A stretch of DNA of 64,000 nt, taken from NCBI RefSeq assembly GCF_002954585.1, contig NZ_MSCI01000002.1:222879-286878 (forward strand), written 5' to 3'. Below are positions 17,159 to 26,094 of the stretch, piece by piece. Position numbers and translations under genes: made by a program. How positions within the stretch are numbered: the stretch's first letter is position 1; each line of letters starts with the position of its first letter. Under the pieces are notes generated by a model. That model ran no database searches, was not told the origin of the DNA, and worked only from the letters and a program-made list of their open reading frames with translations. Origin of the DNA: Vibrio chagasii. GTDB taxonomy: Bacteria > Pseudomonadota > Gammaproteobacteria > Enterobacterales > Vibrionaceae.

Positions 17159-19408
17159 ATGCTCAGTCAACTAAGGGAAATAGTTGAACACGTATCAAGA
17201 GTTGAAGATGTATCAACAGCACTTGATATTCTAGTTAAAGAGACATGCAGTGCGATGCAGACGGAATGTTGCACCGTGTATTTAGCCAATAATGATATGC
17301 AGCGCCTTGAGTTGATGGCAACTCAAGGCCTGATCTTTGAAGGGAATAGTATTCACATTGGTTTCGATGAAGGTCTGGTTGGCCTAGTCAAACGAAGCGC
17401 TGAACCTATTAACCTTGCACAAGCGTCTGCTCACCCTGCTTATAAGTTTTTTCCAGAACTTGGAGAAAACATTTACCACTCTTTTCTTGGCACTCCCATT
17501 ATCCATCGCAAGCAAGTGCTTGGTGTATTGGTTATCCAACAAAAGACGCCTCGTTTATTCAGCGAGATGGAAGAGTCTTTCCTTGTTACGCTCTCAGCTC
17601 AACTTGCGGTTATTGTGGCGCACGCCCAAACCCAAGGTCATTGGCTGTTGGAGCAACAGAAGCTGCCAGGCATCAAAGGTATTGCTGCCTCATCTGGGGT
17701 TGCCATTGGTGATCTGTGGTGGGATAACACTCAACCTGAATTAACGGATGTGTATCCTGCTTCGACGCTCAATATTGAGCGCGAACAAGAGTTACTGGCA
17801 GTGGCAGTTGAAAATGCCCTCAACGACTTTAAACGCATGCGAAAGCGCCTAGACAGTGAAATCAATAAAGACGCATTAGCTATCTTTGATCTGTTTACGC
17901 ACTTACTCAACGATCCTATGTTGCGTAAGGATCTAAAAAGTCAGATTCAGAAAGGCGATAAAGCGGACTGGGCACTAAGGCAGGTAGTCGAGAGTTATTC
18001 CAATCGCTTTGCTCGTATGTCGGATGTTTATCTGCGTGAAAGGGCACAGGATATCCGAGAGCTCGGTCAAAGGCTGTTGTATTTCCTCCATAACTCCGAA
18101 TATGAGCTTCGTACCTTAGATAAACCTATTATCCTGGTAGTTCGTGAGTTAACGGCTTCTGTATTAGCGTCGATTCCAAAAGAGAAGCTGTTGGCAGTGA
18201 TCTCTTTGGAAGGGGCGGCGAACTCGCATGCTGCGATTTTATCTCGTGCGCTTGGCATCCCTTCGGTGATGGGAGTTAACATTAACCTCGAGCAAGCGAA
18301 TGGCAAGCAAGCCATCGTCGATGGTTATAGTGGCGAGATCTTTATCGAGCCGACCAAGAGCCTGCTCAAAGAGTATCGAGGGCTGATTCTTGAAGAGAGT
18401 GAACTCTCCTCAATGGTCAATCGCGAGCTGTATCTACCTGCGAAAACCCAAGATGATCAACAGGTTGAAATCCTACTTAATGCAGGCTTGAGCGCTGATA
18501 CCAATATTGCCATCAATCAAGGCGTTGATGGGGTTGGCCTGTATCGAACGGAAATTTCCTTCTTATTACAACAACGTTTCCCATCAGAGGATGAACAGTT
18601 TAAGCAGTATCGCTCTGTACTTTCTAGCTACCCAAATAAACAAGTGGTGATGCGTACGCTCGATATTGGTGGTGATAAGGCATTACCTTACTTCCCAATC
18701 GAGGAAGACAATCCATTCCTTGGCTGGCGTGGTATTCGCTTTACGCTGGATCATCCAGATATCTTCATTATCCAACTGCGTGCCATGTTACGTGCGAGTT
18801 GTGAAAGCCACAACTTGAGCATTCTGCTACCGATGATCTCGGGCGCTCAGGAGTTGGATGACGCACTACAGTTGATTGAGCAAGCGTATGATGAAGTGCA
18901 TGAACTTGATAATCGAGTACGAATGCCTCGTATCGGTATCATGATTGAAGTGCCTTCGATGCTCTATCTGCTACCGCTGATTGCTGACAAGGTCGACTTT
19001 GTCTCTGTTGGTACCAATGACTTAACCCAATATTTATTGGCCGTTGACCGGAACAATTCTCGAGTCTCTGATGTCTATGAATCTATGCACCCTGCTGTGA
19101 TCATGGCATTGAAACAGATTCATGATACTTGTAAGCAATATCAATTACCTGTGTGTATTTGTGGAGAGCTAGCCGGTGATCCAATGGGTGCATTGTTACT
19201 GCTTGGATTGGGTTATCAGACGTTAAGTATGAACACCTCGAATGTGGCTAGAACCAAGTATTTGATTCGTCAATCTAACTTGAGCGAATTACAGGATTTG
19301 GCAAATAAGGCACTTTCAAAGCCGTATGGCAGTGACATCTATAGTATGATGCTGAACTATTTCGAAGAGCGTGAATTTACAGGCTTCATTCGAGCAGGTA
19401 AAAAATAG
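17159..19408 (+). CDS. ptsP: PEP-protein phosphotransferase PtsP (enzyme I of the nitrogen PTS)
   Basis: 749 residues: N-terminal GAF domain (about 17-160), PEP-utilising N-terminal domain, the phosphohistidine domain with active-site His357 in ANSHAAILSRALGIP, then the PEP-binding TIM barrel (GVGLYRTEISFLL, LDIGGDKALPYF, SVGTNDLTQYLLAVDR, CICGELAGDP). EI-Ntr autophosphorylates from PEP and passes phosphate to NPr and EIIA-Ntr, a regulatory relay tied to nitrogen status and potassium. Length equals E. coli PtsP (748). It follows rppH by 2 bp and is followed by a TSUP permease after 8 bp. Confidence 0.96.
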   Translation: MLSQLREIVEHVSRVEDVSTALDILVKETCSAMQTECCTVYLANNDMQRLELMATQGLIFEGNSIHIGFDEGLVGLVKRSAEPINLAQASAHPAYKFFPELGENIYHSFLGTPIIHRKQVLGVLVIQQKTPRLFSEMEESFLVTLSAQLAVIVAHAQTQGHWLLEQQKLPGIKGIAASSGVAIGDLWWDNTQPELTDVYPASTLNIEREQELLAVAVENALNDFKRMRKRLDSEINKDALAIFDLFTHLLNDPMLRKDLKSQIQKGDKADWALRQVVESYSNRFARMSDVYLRERAQDIRELGQRLLYFLHNSEYELRTLDKPIILVVRELTASVLASIPKEKLLAVISLEGAANSHAAILSRALGIPSVMGVNINLEQANGKQAIVDGYSGEIFIEPTKSLLKEYRGLILEESELSSMVNRELYLPAKTQDDQQVEILLNAGLSADTNIAINQGVDGVGLYRTEISFLLQQRFPSEDEQFKQYRSVLSSYPNKQVVMRTLDIGGDKALPYFPIEEDNPFLGWRGIRFTLDHPDIFIIQLRAMLRASCESHNLSILLPMISGAQELDDALQLIEQAYDEVHELDNRVRMPRIGIMIEVPSMLYLLPLIADKVDFVSVGTNDLTQYLLAVDRNNSRVSDVYESMHPAVIMALKQIHDTCKQYQLPVCICGELAGDPMGALLLLGLGYQTLSMNTSNVARTKYLIRQSNLSELQDLANKALSKPYGSDIYSMMLNYFEEREFTGFIRAGKK

Positions 19409-19416
19409 GAATTAAC

Positions 19417-20208
19417 GTGTCATATGAACTGATAGGCTTGCTGGCAGGCCTTGGTGCTGTTGTTGGTGTTTTAGCTGGCTTGCTAGGTATTGGCGGTGGG
19501 TTGTTGGTGGTTCCGGCCTTACTGTTCTTGCTCCCGAAAGCGGGTATTCCTCAAGAGTTTGCAATGCAAATGGCATTAGCGACCTCGCTATCTACCATTA
19601 TTGTTACGTCAGGATCGTCTGCGATTAACCACTTAAAGTTGGGTAACGTAGAGATATTTGTCGTGAAGTGGTTAATGCCAGGGGTTGTGATTGGCGGTTT
19701 TCTTGGTTCCTTTGTAGCTGACGTTATTCCTTCTCAGTACTTGCCTAAAGTTTTTGGTGTGATTGTGTTAGTGCTGGCACTGCAGATGCTGTTGTCGATT
19801 CGCTCTAAGAGCCAGAAAGCGATGCCAGGCTCTGCGACAACCATGTTATGTGGTGGTGGCATTGGTTTGGTTTCAAGCCTCGCGGGTATTGGTGGCGGCT
19901 CGTTGTCTGTACCTTTCCTTAACCATCATGGTGTGGAAATGCGTAAGGCGGTGGGTTCATCTTCAGTGTGTGGTTTTGTTATCGCTATCTCTGGGATGCT
20001 AGGCTTTATTTGGCATGGCTCGTCTGTCGAGGGGCTGCCCGCGTTTAGCCTTGGTTATGTCTACCTACCTGCCTTGGTTGCGATATCGTGCACATCAGTA
20101 ATGACCACACGAGTGGGTGCGAAGCTGGCTACGCAATTACCAACACCAGTACTTAAGAAGTTCTTTGCGGTATTTTTAATGTTTATAGCAGCGACCATGC
20201 TGCTGTAG
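19417..20208 (+). CDS. TauE/SafE (TSUP) family membrane permease
   Basis: 263 residues with about eight transmembrane helices and the internal duplication typical of TSUP proteins: GLLGIGGGLLVVPALLF near the N-terminus and SLAGIGGGSLSVPFLNHHG in the second half. The family exports or imports sulfite, sulfonates and related anions; substrate is unknown here. The GTG start has AGGA upstream. It lies inside the conserved ptsP-lgt-thyA series, a position also seen in other gamma-proteobacteria. Confidence 0.9.
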   Translation: MSYELIGLLAGLGAVVGVLAGLLGIGGGLLVVPALLFLLPKAGIPQEFAMQMALATSLSTIIVTSGSSAINHLKLGNVEIFVVKWLMPGVVIGGFLGSFVADVIPSQYLPKVFGVIVLVLALQMLLSIRSKSQKAMPGSATTMLCGGGIGLVSSLAGIGGGSLSVPFLNHHGVEMRKAVGSSSVCGFVIAISGMLGFIWHGSSVEGLPAFSLGYVYLPALVAISCTSVMTTRVGAKLATQLPTPVLKKFFAVFLMFIAATMLL

Positions 20209-20263
20209 TGTCTTTCGTTAGCGATTGAGCTAACCGTTATTCAATTTAGATAGAGAGCCAAGT

Positions 20264-21085
20264 ATGTCTCAGGGTTTTATTGAATTCCCAAATATCGATC
20301 CTGTTCTTATTGAACTAGGACCAATCTCAGTTCGTTGGTACGGCCTAATGTACCTTGTCGGTTTTATGTTTGCTCTTTGGCTAGCAAATCGCCGAGCTGA
20401 TCAGCCGGGTAGCGGTTGGACTCGAGAGCAAGTCTCAGACTTATTGTTCGCTGGCTTTCTAGGTGTGGTACTTGGTGGTCGTATTGGCTACGTACTGTTC
20501 TACAACTTTGACCTTTTCCTAGCCGATCCTCTTTACCTATTTAAGGTATGGACTGGCGGTATGTCTTTCCACGGCGGCCTGCTTGGTGTTATTACCGCAA
20601 TGTTCTGGTATGCGAAAAAGAATGGTCGCACTTTCTTTGGCGTGGCCGACATGATTGCACCATTGGTGCCTTTTGGTTTAGGCATGGGGCGTTTAGGCAA
20701 CTTCATGAACAGTGAACTTTGGGGCCGTGTTACAGATGTGCCATGGGCAATCGTATTCCCGAATGGCGGTCCACTTCCTCGCCACCCATCTCAGCTTTAT
20801 GAAATGGCACTTGAAGGCATTGTGCTGTTCTTCATCTTGAACTGGTTTATTAAAAAGCCACGTCCTCTTGGTTCTGTATCAGGGTTATTCCTTGCAGGAT
20901 ATGGTACATTCCGCTTCTTAGTAGAATACGTACGTGAACCAGATGCTCATCTAGGCTTGTTCGGCGGGTTTATCTCTATGGGACAAATCCTGTCACTGCC
21001 AATGGTTATCATCGGTGCGCTGATGATGGTTTGGGCATACAAGCGTGGTCACTACAAAGACGAATTACCACAACAAACGAAGTAA
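20264..21085 (+). CDS. lgt: Prolipoprotein diacylglyceryl transferase Lgt
   Basis: A 273-residue inner-membrane enzyme with seven hydrophobic segments that moves diacylglycerol from phosphatidylglycerol onto the lipobox cysteine, the first step of lipoprotein maturation. Key motifs: IRWYGL-type ([12 protein letters not shown]), SFHGGLLG with the essential His, and the Lgt signature [18 protein letters not shown]. thyA starts 9 bp after the stop. The second maturation enzyme, LspA, is also in this window, and several products here carry lipoboxes (BamD, the DUF2799 protein). Confidence 0.96.
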   Translation: MSQGFIEFPNIDPVLIELGPISVRWYGLMYLVGFMFALWLANRRADQPGSGWTREQVSDLLFAGFLGVVLGGRIGYVLFYNFDLFLADPLYLFKVWTGGMSFHGGLLGVITAMFWYAKKNGRTFFGVADMIAPLVPFGLGMGRLGNFMNSELWGRVTDVPWAIVFPNGGPLPRHPSQLYEMALEGIVLFFILNWFIKKPRPLGSVSGLFLAGYGTFRFLVEYVREPDAHLGLFGGFISMGQILSLPMVIIGALMMVWAYKRGHYKDELPQQTK

Positions 21086-21094
21086 GGAATTGGT

Positions 21095-21946
21095 GTGAAA
21101 CAGTATTTAGATCTCTGTCAGCGTATCGTTGATAACGGTACTTGGATTGAAAATGAACGCACAGGCAAGCGCTGCCTAACCGTAATCAATGCTGACCTTG
21201 AATATGATGTTGGCAACAACCAGTTCCCACTTGTCACTACGCGTAAGAGCTTTTGGAAAGCTGCTGTTGCTGAACTGCTTGGCTACATTCGCGGTTACGA
21301 CAACGCTGAAGATTTTCGCAAACTAGGTACAAAAACTTGGGATGCAAACTCGAACTTGAACGAAGCATGGCTGAACAATCCTTACCGTAAGGGTGAAGAT
21401 GACATGGGGCGTGTTTATGGCGTTCAAGGCCGAGCATGGGCAAAGCCTGATGGTGGTCATATCGACCAACTGAAGAAGATTGTAGATGACCTGACGAATG
21501 GTATCGATGACCGTGGTGAGATCTTAAACTTCTACAACCCAGGCGAGTTCCACATGGGCTGCTTGCGTCCGTGTATGTACAGCCACCATTTCTCTCTACT
21601 TGGTGACACTCTGTACCTAAACAGTACTCAGCGTTCTTGTGATGTTCCACTAGGTCTGAACTTCAACATGGTTCAAGTGTATGTGTTCCTAGCGATTATG
21701 GCGCAAATCACAGGCAAAAAAGCGGGTATGGCTTACCACAAGCTAGTTAATGCTCATATCTATGAAGACCAACTGGCACCTATGCGTGATATTCAGCTGA
21801 AGCGTGAGCCTCTAGCGGGCCCAACGTTCCACATCAACCCTGAGATTAAGTCTCTAGAGGATTTAGAAACTTGGGTAACGATGGATGACTTCTGGGTTGA
21901 AGGTTACGAATGCCACGAAGCGATTAAGTACCCATTCTCGGTTTAA
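21095..21946 (+). CDS. thyA: Thymidylate synthase ThyA
   Basis: A 283-residue folate-dependent enzyme making dTMP from dUMP. It has [17 protein letters not shown] at the N-terminal side, the active-site cysteine in [13 protein letters not shown], and the dUMP-binding block [15 protein letters not shown]. It is about 20 residues longer than E. coli ThyA, which is normal for the Vibrio form. The start is GTG with AAGGAAT upstream; it ends the rppH-to-thyA transcription unit and has a strong terminator. Confidence 0.95.
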   Translation: MKQYLDLCQRIVDNGTWIENERTGKRCLTVINADLEYDVGNNQFPLVTTRKSFWKAAVAELLGYIRGYDNAEDFRKLGTKTWDANSNLNEAWLNNPYRKGEDDMGRVYGVQGRAWAKPDGGHIDQLKKIVDDLTNGIDDRGEILNFYNPGEFHMGCLRPCMYSHHFSLLGDTLYLNSTQRSCDVPLGLNFNMVQVYVFLAIMAQITGKKAGMAYHKLVNAHIYEDQLAPMRDIQLKREPLAGPTFHINPEIKSLEDLETWVTMDDFWVEGYECHEAIKYPFSV

Positions 21947-21970
21947 CCAAATTCGTTTTGTTTGATTGAA

Positions 21971-21997
21971 AGGCTGCCACTGTGCAGCCTTTTTTAT
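21971..21997 (+). terminator. thyA terminator
   Basis: Stem AGGCTGC / GCAGCCT with a 6-nt loop followed by TTTTTT. Confidence 0.9.
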
Positions 21998-22012
21998 TTA
22001 AGGGGCAGTGAT

Positions 22013-22360
22013 GAGTAACCGGGTCTCGATATGCGAAGATCAGGAGCAGATAAGGGTAAACGAGACTAGGGATACGAAGAGCATCTTTAGTTTGAGAGGT
22101 AGGTTAGATATTAAATAAGAAAATTAGAGTTCGAGTTTTTCGCCATTCGTACCTGGCTTTATCTCTTCGTTACCCGTTTACTCTCATCTTGAATCTTTTT
22201 TCAATTCGTCATTCCCTAGACTGACGAAGGAAGGAGTAGGGAATCTCTGGGTGCTATGCGCTGCGTAGATTCCCTATCCCGCTCGTTCCTCGCTGTAGGG
22301 AGTGACGAGGGTATATATAGGTGCGAGTAAACGGGCTCTTCGTTACTCGTTTACTCGAAT
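22013..22360. repeat. Nest of palindromic intergenic repeats
   Basis: The thyA-nptA gap carries no gene but many related repeat units. CTCTTCGTTACYCGTTTACTC occurs around 22163 and again at 22336-22356; inverted relatives include CGAAGAG at 22075-22081 and GAGTAAACGGG at 22325-22335, and GTCTCG (22023-22028) pairs with CGAGAC (22061-22066). The whole can fold into several hairpins. It looks like a composite REP/BIME-like intergenic repeat of the kind scattered in Vibrio genomes; no transposase is present. Confidence 0.7.
22206..22308. repeat. Long imperfect inverted repeat (hairpin element)
   Basis: Arms 22206-22246 (TCGTCATTCCCTAG... to ...TAGGGAATCT) and 22267-22308 (AGATTCCCTATCCC... to ...AGGGAGTGACGA) are about 40 nt long with most bases pairing, separated by about 20 nt. 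This is the best-defined unit of the surrounding repeat nest and resembles a REP- or MITE-like element. Confidence 0.8.
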
Positions 22361-22400
22361 CCCGCATCTTTTTTGTTCCCCGCATCTGCTCTTAACAAAG

Positions 22401-22430
22401 AAAAAGCCCGCAACCTAGGTTGCGGGCTTT
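22401..22430 (-). terminator. nptA terminator
   Basis: Perfect 12-bp stem AAAGCCCGCAAC / GTTGCGGGCTTT with a 4-nt loop; read on the minus strand it is followed by a T-run. Confidence 0.92.
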
Positions 22431-22455
22431 GCTATAAGCGATGTGTATTTTGCTA

Positions 22456-23601
22456 TTAAGCAGTCAGAGACAAGATTGTGCCTGGCAGTACAAGGAATAC
22501 CGCAACAAGGTAACCGGCAACAACAGCTTTGTTCTTCACAGCCATGTCTGAAATCATGTCTGCCGCTTTAACTGGTAGCTCACGTAGGAACGGGATACCG
22601 AAGATGAATACCGTTGCCATGATGTTGAACACCAAGTGTACTAGAGCAATCTGAAGTGCGAATACTGCGAACTCACCAGATACTGCTGTTGCTGCAAGTA
22701 GAGCGGTAATACATGTACCGATGTTTGCGCCTAGAGTGAATGGATAAACATCACGTACTTTAAGAACACCTGAGCCTACTAGTGGAACCATCAAGCTTGT
22801 TGTCGTTGAAGAAGACTGAACAAGGATAGTAACGATAGAGCCAGAAGCGATACCGTGGATTGGACCACGACCAATTGCGTTCTTAAGAATCTCACGAGCA
22901 CGACCAACCATTAGGCTCTTCATCAGCTTACCCATAACAGTGATAGCTACGAAGATAGTTGCGATACCTAAAGCGATAAGCAGGATGCCGCCAATCGTGT
23001 CGCCAAATGTTGATAGAGGCTCTTTAATTGCGCTTACTACTGGTTTAGTGATCGGCTTGATGAAGTTAAGGCCCTTCATGCTCATATCACCTGTTGCTAG
23101 CATCGGAGATACCAACCAGTGAGAAATCTTCTCTAGAATACCAAACGCCATCTCTAGCGGTAGGAAGATAGCTACGGCCAATAGGTTAAAGAAGTCGTGA
23201 ATCGTCGCACTTGCGAATGCACGCTTGAACTCTTCTTTACAACGAACGTGACCAAGGCTAACTAGCGTATTGGTTACTGTAGTACCAATGTTTGCCCCCA
23301 TGATCATAGGGATTGCTAGCTCAACAGGTAAACCACCTGCCACAAGGCCAACGATAATTGAAGTAACTGTACTTGATGATTGAATAAGTGCGGTTGCAAC
23401 TAAACCAATCATTAAGCCTGCAACTGGGTGTGAAGCAAATTCAAAAAGAACTTTTGCTTGTTCGCCTGTTGCCCATTTGAAGCCTGTTCCAACCATTGAA
23501 ACTGAAAGTAATAGTAGGTAAAGCATGAATGCCAAGTTAGCCCAGCGTAGCCAACGAGTTGTGCTCGAAATCGGCGCTGCTGCAGTAGTAGCTTGGTTCA
23601 T
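22456..23601 (-). CDS. nptA: Na+/phosphate cotransporter, NptA type (PNaS family)
   Basis: A 381-residue membrane protein with the two inverted Na/Pi-cotransport repeats, each marked by the QSSS signature: ALIQSSSTVTSIIVGLVAGG in the first half and ILVQSSSTTTSLMVPLVGSG in the second. It imports inorganic phosphate with sodium. V. cholerae NptA, next to nhaR and hlyU, is the closest model and has the same gene neighbours. No PhoB box was found, but a 30-bp inverted repeat lies about 125 bp upstream. Confidence 0.92.
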   Translation of the reverse strand: MNQATTAAAPISSTTRWLRWANLAFMLYLLLLSVSMVGTGFKWATGEQAKVLFEFASHPVAGLMIGLVATALIQSSSTVTSIIVGLVAGGLPVELAIPMIMGANIGTTVTNTLVSLGHVRCKEEFKRAFASATIHDFFNLLAVAIFLPLEMAFGILEKISHWLVSPMLATGDMSMKGLNFIKPITKPVVSAIKEPLSTFGDTIGGILLIALGIATIFVAITVMGKLMKSLMVGRAREILKNAIGRGPIHGIASGSIVTILVQSSSTTTSLMVPLVGSGVLKVRDVYPFTLGANIGTCITALLAATAVSGEFAVFALQIALVHLVFNIMATVFIFGIPFLRELPVKAADMISDMAVKNKAVVAGYLVAVFLVLPGTILSLTA

Positions 23602-23990
23602 AATGTTTTCTCCATAGGACCGTTTAAGTCTGTGTTTGGTCTGTTTGTTTAATCTGAGCGTGATGTTAGAGGGGAAATATTTCAGTAATATTACATTTTG
23701 GTTGAGGTAGGACTTTTTTGTGATGATTTACTGTTTAAATATTCTGACAGTAAATATGATTGTTTTAAGTGTTTGTTTATAAATGATTTTATTGCGGTTT
23801 TTGATGGGTGATATAGATCTTAAAAGTTAGAAAAAAATTGAGAAAATTGGCGTTAATATTACATTATGAAATCAAACACTTCGAAAAAATTAGCAGTTAA
23901 ATGGTTTTATAGTTGGTTTTTCCGAGTTTGTTGAGCGGAGGTGTCATATTTGATATAAAAAGGAATCGACTCTTTTATTACGGCACACCT
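23602..23990. other. Divergent nptA/nhaR intergenic region
   Basis: About 390 bp, AT-rich. It contains the inverted repeat described separately at 23726-23755 and a direct repeat TAATATTACATT at 23686-23697 and 23854-23865, 168 bp apart, which might bind a regulator. An in-frame extension of nhaR back to 23913 is open but lacks homology. Confidence 0.5.
23726..23755. promoter_or_regulatory. Operator-like inverted repeat upstream of nptA
   Basis: ATTTACTGT - 12 nt - ACAGTAAAT, a perfect 9-bp inverted repeat in the nptA/nhaR intergenic region. The spacing rules out a LexA box (CTGT-N8-ACAG). The binding protein is unknown. Confidence 0.5.
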
Positions 23991-24881
23991 ATGTCGCACC
24001 TCAACTATAACCATCTTTATTACTTCTGGATGGTCTGCAAGCAAGGTTCTGTTACCAAAGCAGCAGAAGCTCTATTTCTCACACCTCAAACGGTCACTGG
24101 CCAGATAAAAGCATTAGAAGAGCGAATGGACGGTAAGCTGACCAAGCGCAATGGTCGCAGTGTTGAACCAACAGAGCTTGGGCAGTTGGTTTTCAAATAC
24201 GCGGATCGTATGTTTGGTCTGAGCTACGAAATGCTGGATATCGTGAACTACAGTCAGCACTCAAATATCCTGTTTGATGTCGGTGTGGCAGACGCTCTTT
24301 CGAAACGACTGGTTAGTAAGATCTTGATGTCGACGATTCCTGAAGATAACAGTATCCACCTTCGCTGTTTTGAATCGACTCACGAAATGCTGCTTGAACA
24401 GCTCTCTCAACATAAGCTCGATATGATCTTGTCTGACTGCCCAGTGGACTCTAGCCAAAGCCCAGGCTTATTCAGCAAGAAGTTGGGTGAGAGTGGTATG
24501 AGCTTCTTCAGCTCTGGTGAAGTGAAAGGGGTTAATTTCCCAGCCGTATTAGAGCAAAGAAAGTTGTTGATCCCAGGAAGTCGAACCTCTATGGGGCGCA
24601 AGATACTGCAATGGTTTGATAGACAGGGTCTAAAACCGGATATTTTGGGTGAGTTTGATGATGCAGCACTGATGAAAGCGTTCGCTCGTTACCACCATGA
24701 TGCTATTTTCTTAGCACCAACCTTGTACATGTCTGAAGTGGAGCAAGACACCTCCTTGCAATTATTAGGCGGTATTGAAGAGTTAAAAGAAGAGTACTAT
24801 GTCATTTTTGCTGAGAGGATGATCCAACATCCAGCCGTAAAAAATGTATGTGACGCAGATTTTAGCAAATTGTTCGAATGA
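23991..24881 (+). CDS. nhaR: LysR-type transcriptional activator NhaR
   Basis: A 296-residue LysR-family regulator: N-terminal winged helix-turn-helix (about 5-62, [24 protein letters not shown]) and a substrate-binding-like effector domain. The N-terminus [26 protein letters not shown] matches NhaR, which senses Na+ and activates the nhaA antiporter gene in E. coli and vibrios. The ATG at 23991 is preferred to upstream in-frame starts because homology begins there. nhaA itself is not in the window. Confidence 0.92.
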   Translation: MSHLNYNHLYYFWMVCKQGSVTKAAEALFLTPQTVTGQIKALEERMDGKLTKRNGRSVEPTELGQLVFKYADRMFGLSYEMLDIVNYSQHSNILFDVGVADALSKRLVSKILMSTIPEDNSIHLRCFESTHEMLLEQLSQHKLDMILSDCPVDSSQSPGLFSKKLGESGMSFFSSGEVKGVNFPAVLEQRKLLIPGSRTSMGRKILQWFDRQGLKPDILGEFDDAALMKAFARYHHDAIFLAPTLYMSEVEQDTSLQLLGGIEELKEEYYVIFAERMIQHPAVKNVCDADFSKLFE

Positions 24882-24981
24882 GGTAGTTTGTTAATGAATT
24901 GATATCGACTATGATAACCCCGCAATATGCCGTAAATACTGATAGCCCGTAGTTGGCGTAAAGGTTGTAGGGAGCCAAACT

Positions 24982-25275
24982 ATGAACTTAAAAGAGATGG
25001 AGAAGAATTCAGCACAAGCTGTGATTCTACTCAAAGCCATGGCCAACGAACGTCGCTTACAGATTTTGTGCCTTTTACATGGTACTGAGCTGTCGGTTGG
25101 GGAGTTGTGTGGCAAGTTGGAACTGAGTCAATCGGCTTTATCTCAACATCTTGCTTGGTTGAGAAGAGATGGTTTGGTCGATACTCGTAAAGAAGCTCAA
25201 ACCGTGTATTACACATTGAGCAGTGAAGAAGTAAAAGCAATGATTAACCTACTGCATGGTCTATATTGCAAGTAG
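24982..25275 (+). CDS. hlyU: ArsR/SmtB-family regulator HlyU
   Basis: A 97-residue winged-helix regulator. The recognition helix lies in LSQSALSQHLAWLRRDGLV (48-66), followed by the beta wing TRKEAQTVYYTL. HlyU in Vibrio activates haemolysin and RTX toxin genes by displacing H-NS and responds to redox through cysteines rather than metal; Cys30, Cys43 and Cys96 are present here. Position between nhaR and rpsT agrees with V. cholerae. A GGGAG ribosome binding site precedes the ATG. Confidence 0.92.
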   Translation: MNLKEMEKNSAQAVILLKAMANERRLQILCLLHGTELSVGELCGKLELSQSALSQHLAWLRRDGLVDTRKEAQTVYYTLSSEEVKAMINLLHGLYCK

Positions 25276-25530
25276 TTTATTGTTGGTAAGAAAAGTGGTT
25301 TCTTATCAGGAATAAGGTCGACACAAGGAAGTGTCAGTATTTCGCGTCGAACGTTTAAAGCTGTCTGTTCACTATCTATTTTAGCTACTTATCTACTTTC
25401 TAGCTATTTAGTCATTACCTATCTATTTGACTCTTCTCTGTTTTATTCCCTATCGATATCTGAGTCTGTTCGTTATTTTTAACTACTGTCAGTCAGTCGT
25501 TTCATTGTGCTACTCAAAATTCAGATATAA
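25276..25530. other. hlyU-rpsT convergent intergenic region
   Basis: A non-coding stretch between the hlyU stop and the rpsT terminator. It has T/C-rich, loosely repeated CTATCTATTT motifs, and no clear terminator for hlyU. An open frame that runs from here antisense through rpsT is not considered real. Confidence 0.5.
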
Positions 25531-25556
25531 AAAAACCGGCCTAAGCCGGTTTTTTT
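25531..25556. terminator. rpsT terminator
   Basis: Stem AAAAACCGGC / GCCGGTTTTT with a CTAA loop and T/A runs on both sides, so it may also act on hlyU from the other side. Confidence 0.9.
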
Positions 25557-25582
25557 CGTTTTGCGTTGTAATCAAATTTCTA

Positions 25583-25843
25583 TTAAAGAGCTTTGATTGC
25601 AGCAGCGAAACGAGACTTATGACGTGCAGCTTTATTCTTATGAATAAGGCCTTTAGTCGCCATACGGTCAAGAAGTGGTGTAACTTCTACAAGAGCAGCA
25701 GTTGCAGCTTCTTTATCACCAGCTGCGATAGCTGCGATAGTCTTTTTCATGTAAGTGCGCATCATAGAACGACGGCTAGCGTTGTGCTGGCGACGTTTCT
25801 CAGCTTGGATAGCGCGCTTCTTAGCAGATTTACTGTTTGCCAA
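25583..25843 (-). CDS. rpsT: 30S ribosomal protein S20
   Basis: An 86-residue very basic protein, (M)[30 protein letters not shown]..., clearly S20, which binds 16S rRNA early in 30S assembly. The start is the TTG at 25841-25843 (minus strand), with GGGAG upstream; an ATG five codons earlier is in frame but does not match family length. E. coli rpsT also starts with UUG, and that poor start codon takes part in autoregulation. It is divergent from murJ. Confidence 0.96.
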   Translation of the reverse strand: MANSKSAKKRAIQAEKRRQHNASRRSMMRTYMKKTIAAIAAGDKEAATAALVEVTPLLDRMATKGLIHKNKAARHKSRFAAAIKAL

Positions 25844-26094
25844 GGGTCTAACTCCCAAAAACTTAGTTCGGTGACAATTTAAGGGCGAGGACTATCCCTC
25901 ATTAGCGCTTAATTGTCAAATGATTTGTGCAAAAACCAATCGTAGCCAAACAAACTTTGGAATGGAAAGGTCATCGCGGTTAAGATGGCGGGGATTCTAA
26001 CAGCATTTTTAGACCAATGCTAATAAATATGCTTCTTAGGACAGGATAGTATTTATCCTCCCTTGAAAGTAATCAACCAGTGTCAGAGGTTTCT

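Noticed and set aside
22013..22360. CRISPR array or integron attC sites in the repeat nest
   Set aside because: Repeats are few, of unequal length and spacing, and partly inverted; there are no cassette ORFs, integrase or cas genes.
23731..23750. LexA (SOS) box upstream of nptA
   Set aside because: CTGT and ACAG are present, but separated by 12 rather than 8 bases.
25427..25882. Open frame of 151 codons covering rpsT on the opposite strand
   Set aside because: rpsT is certain, and the frame crosses its terminator and is rich in Phe/Ser/Cys from T-rich non-coding DNA.
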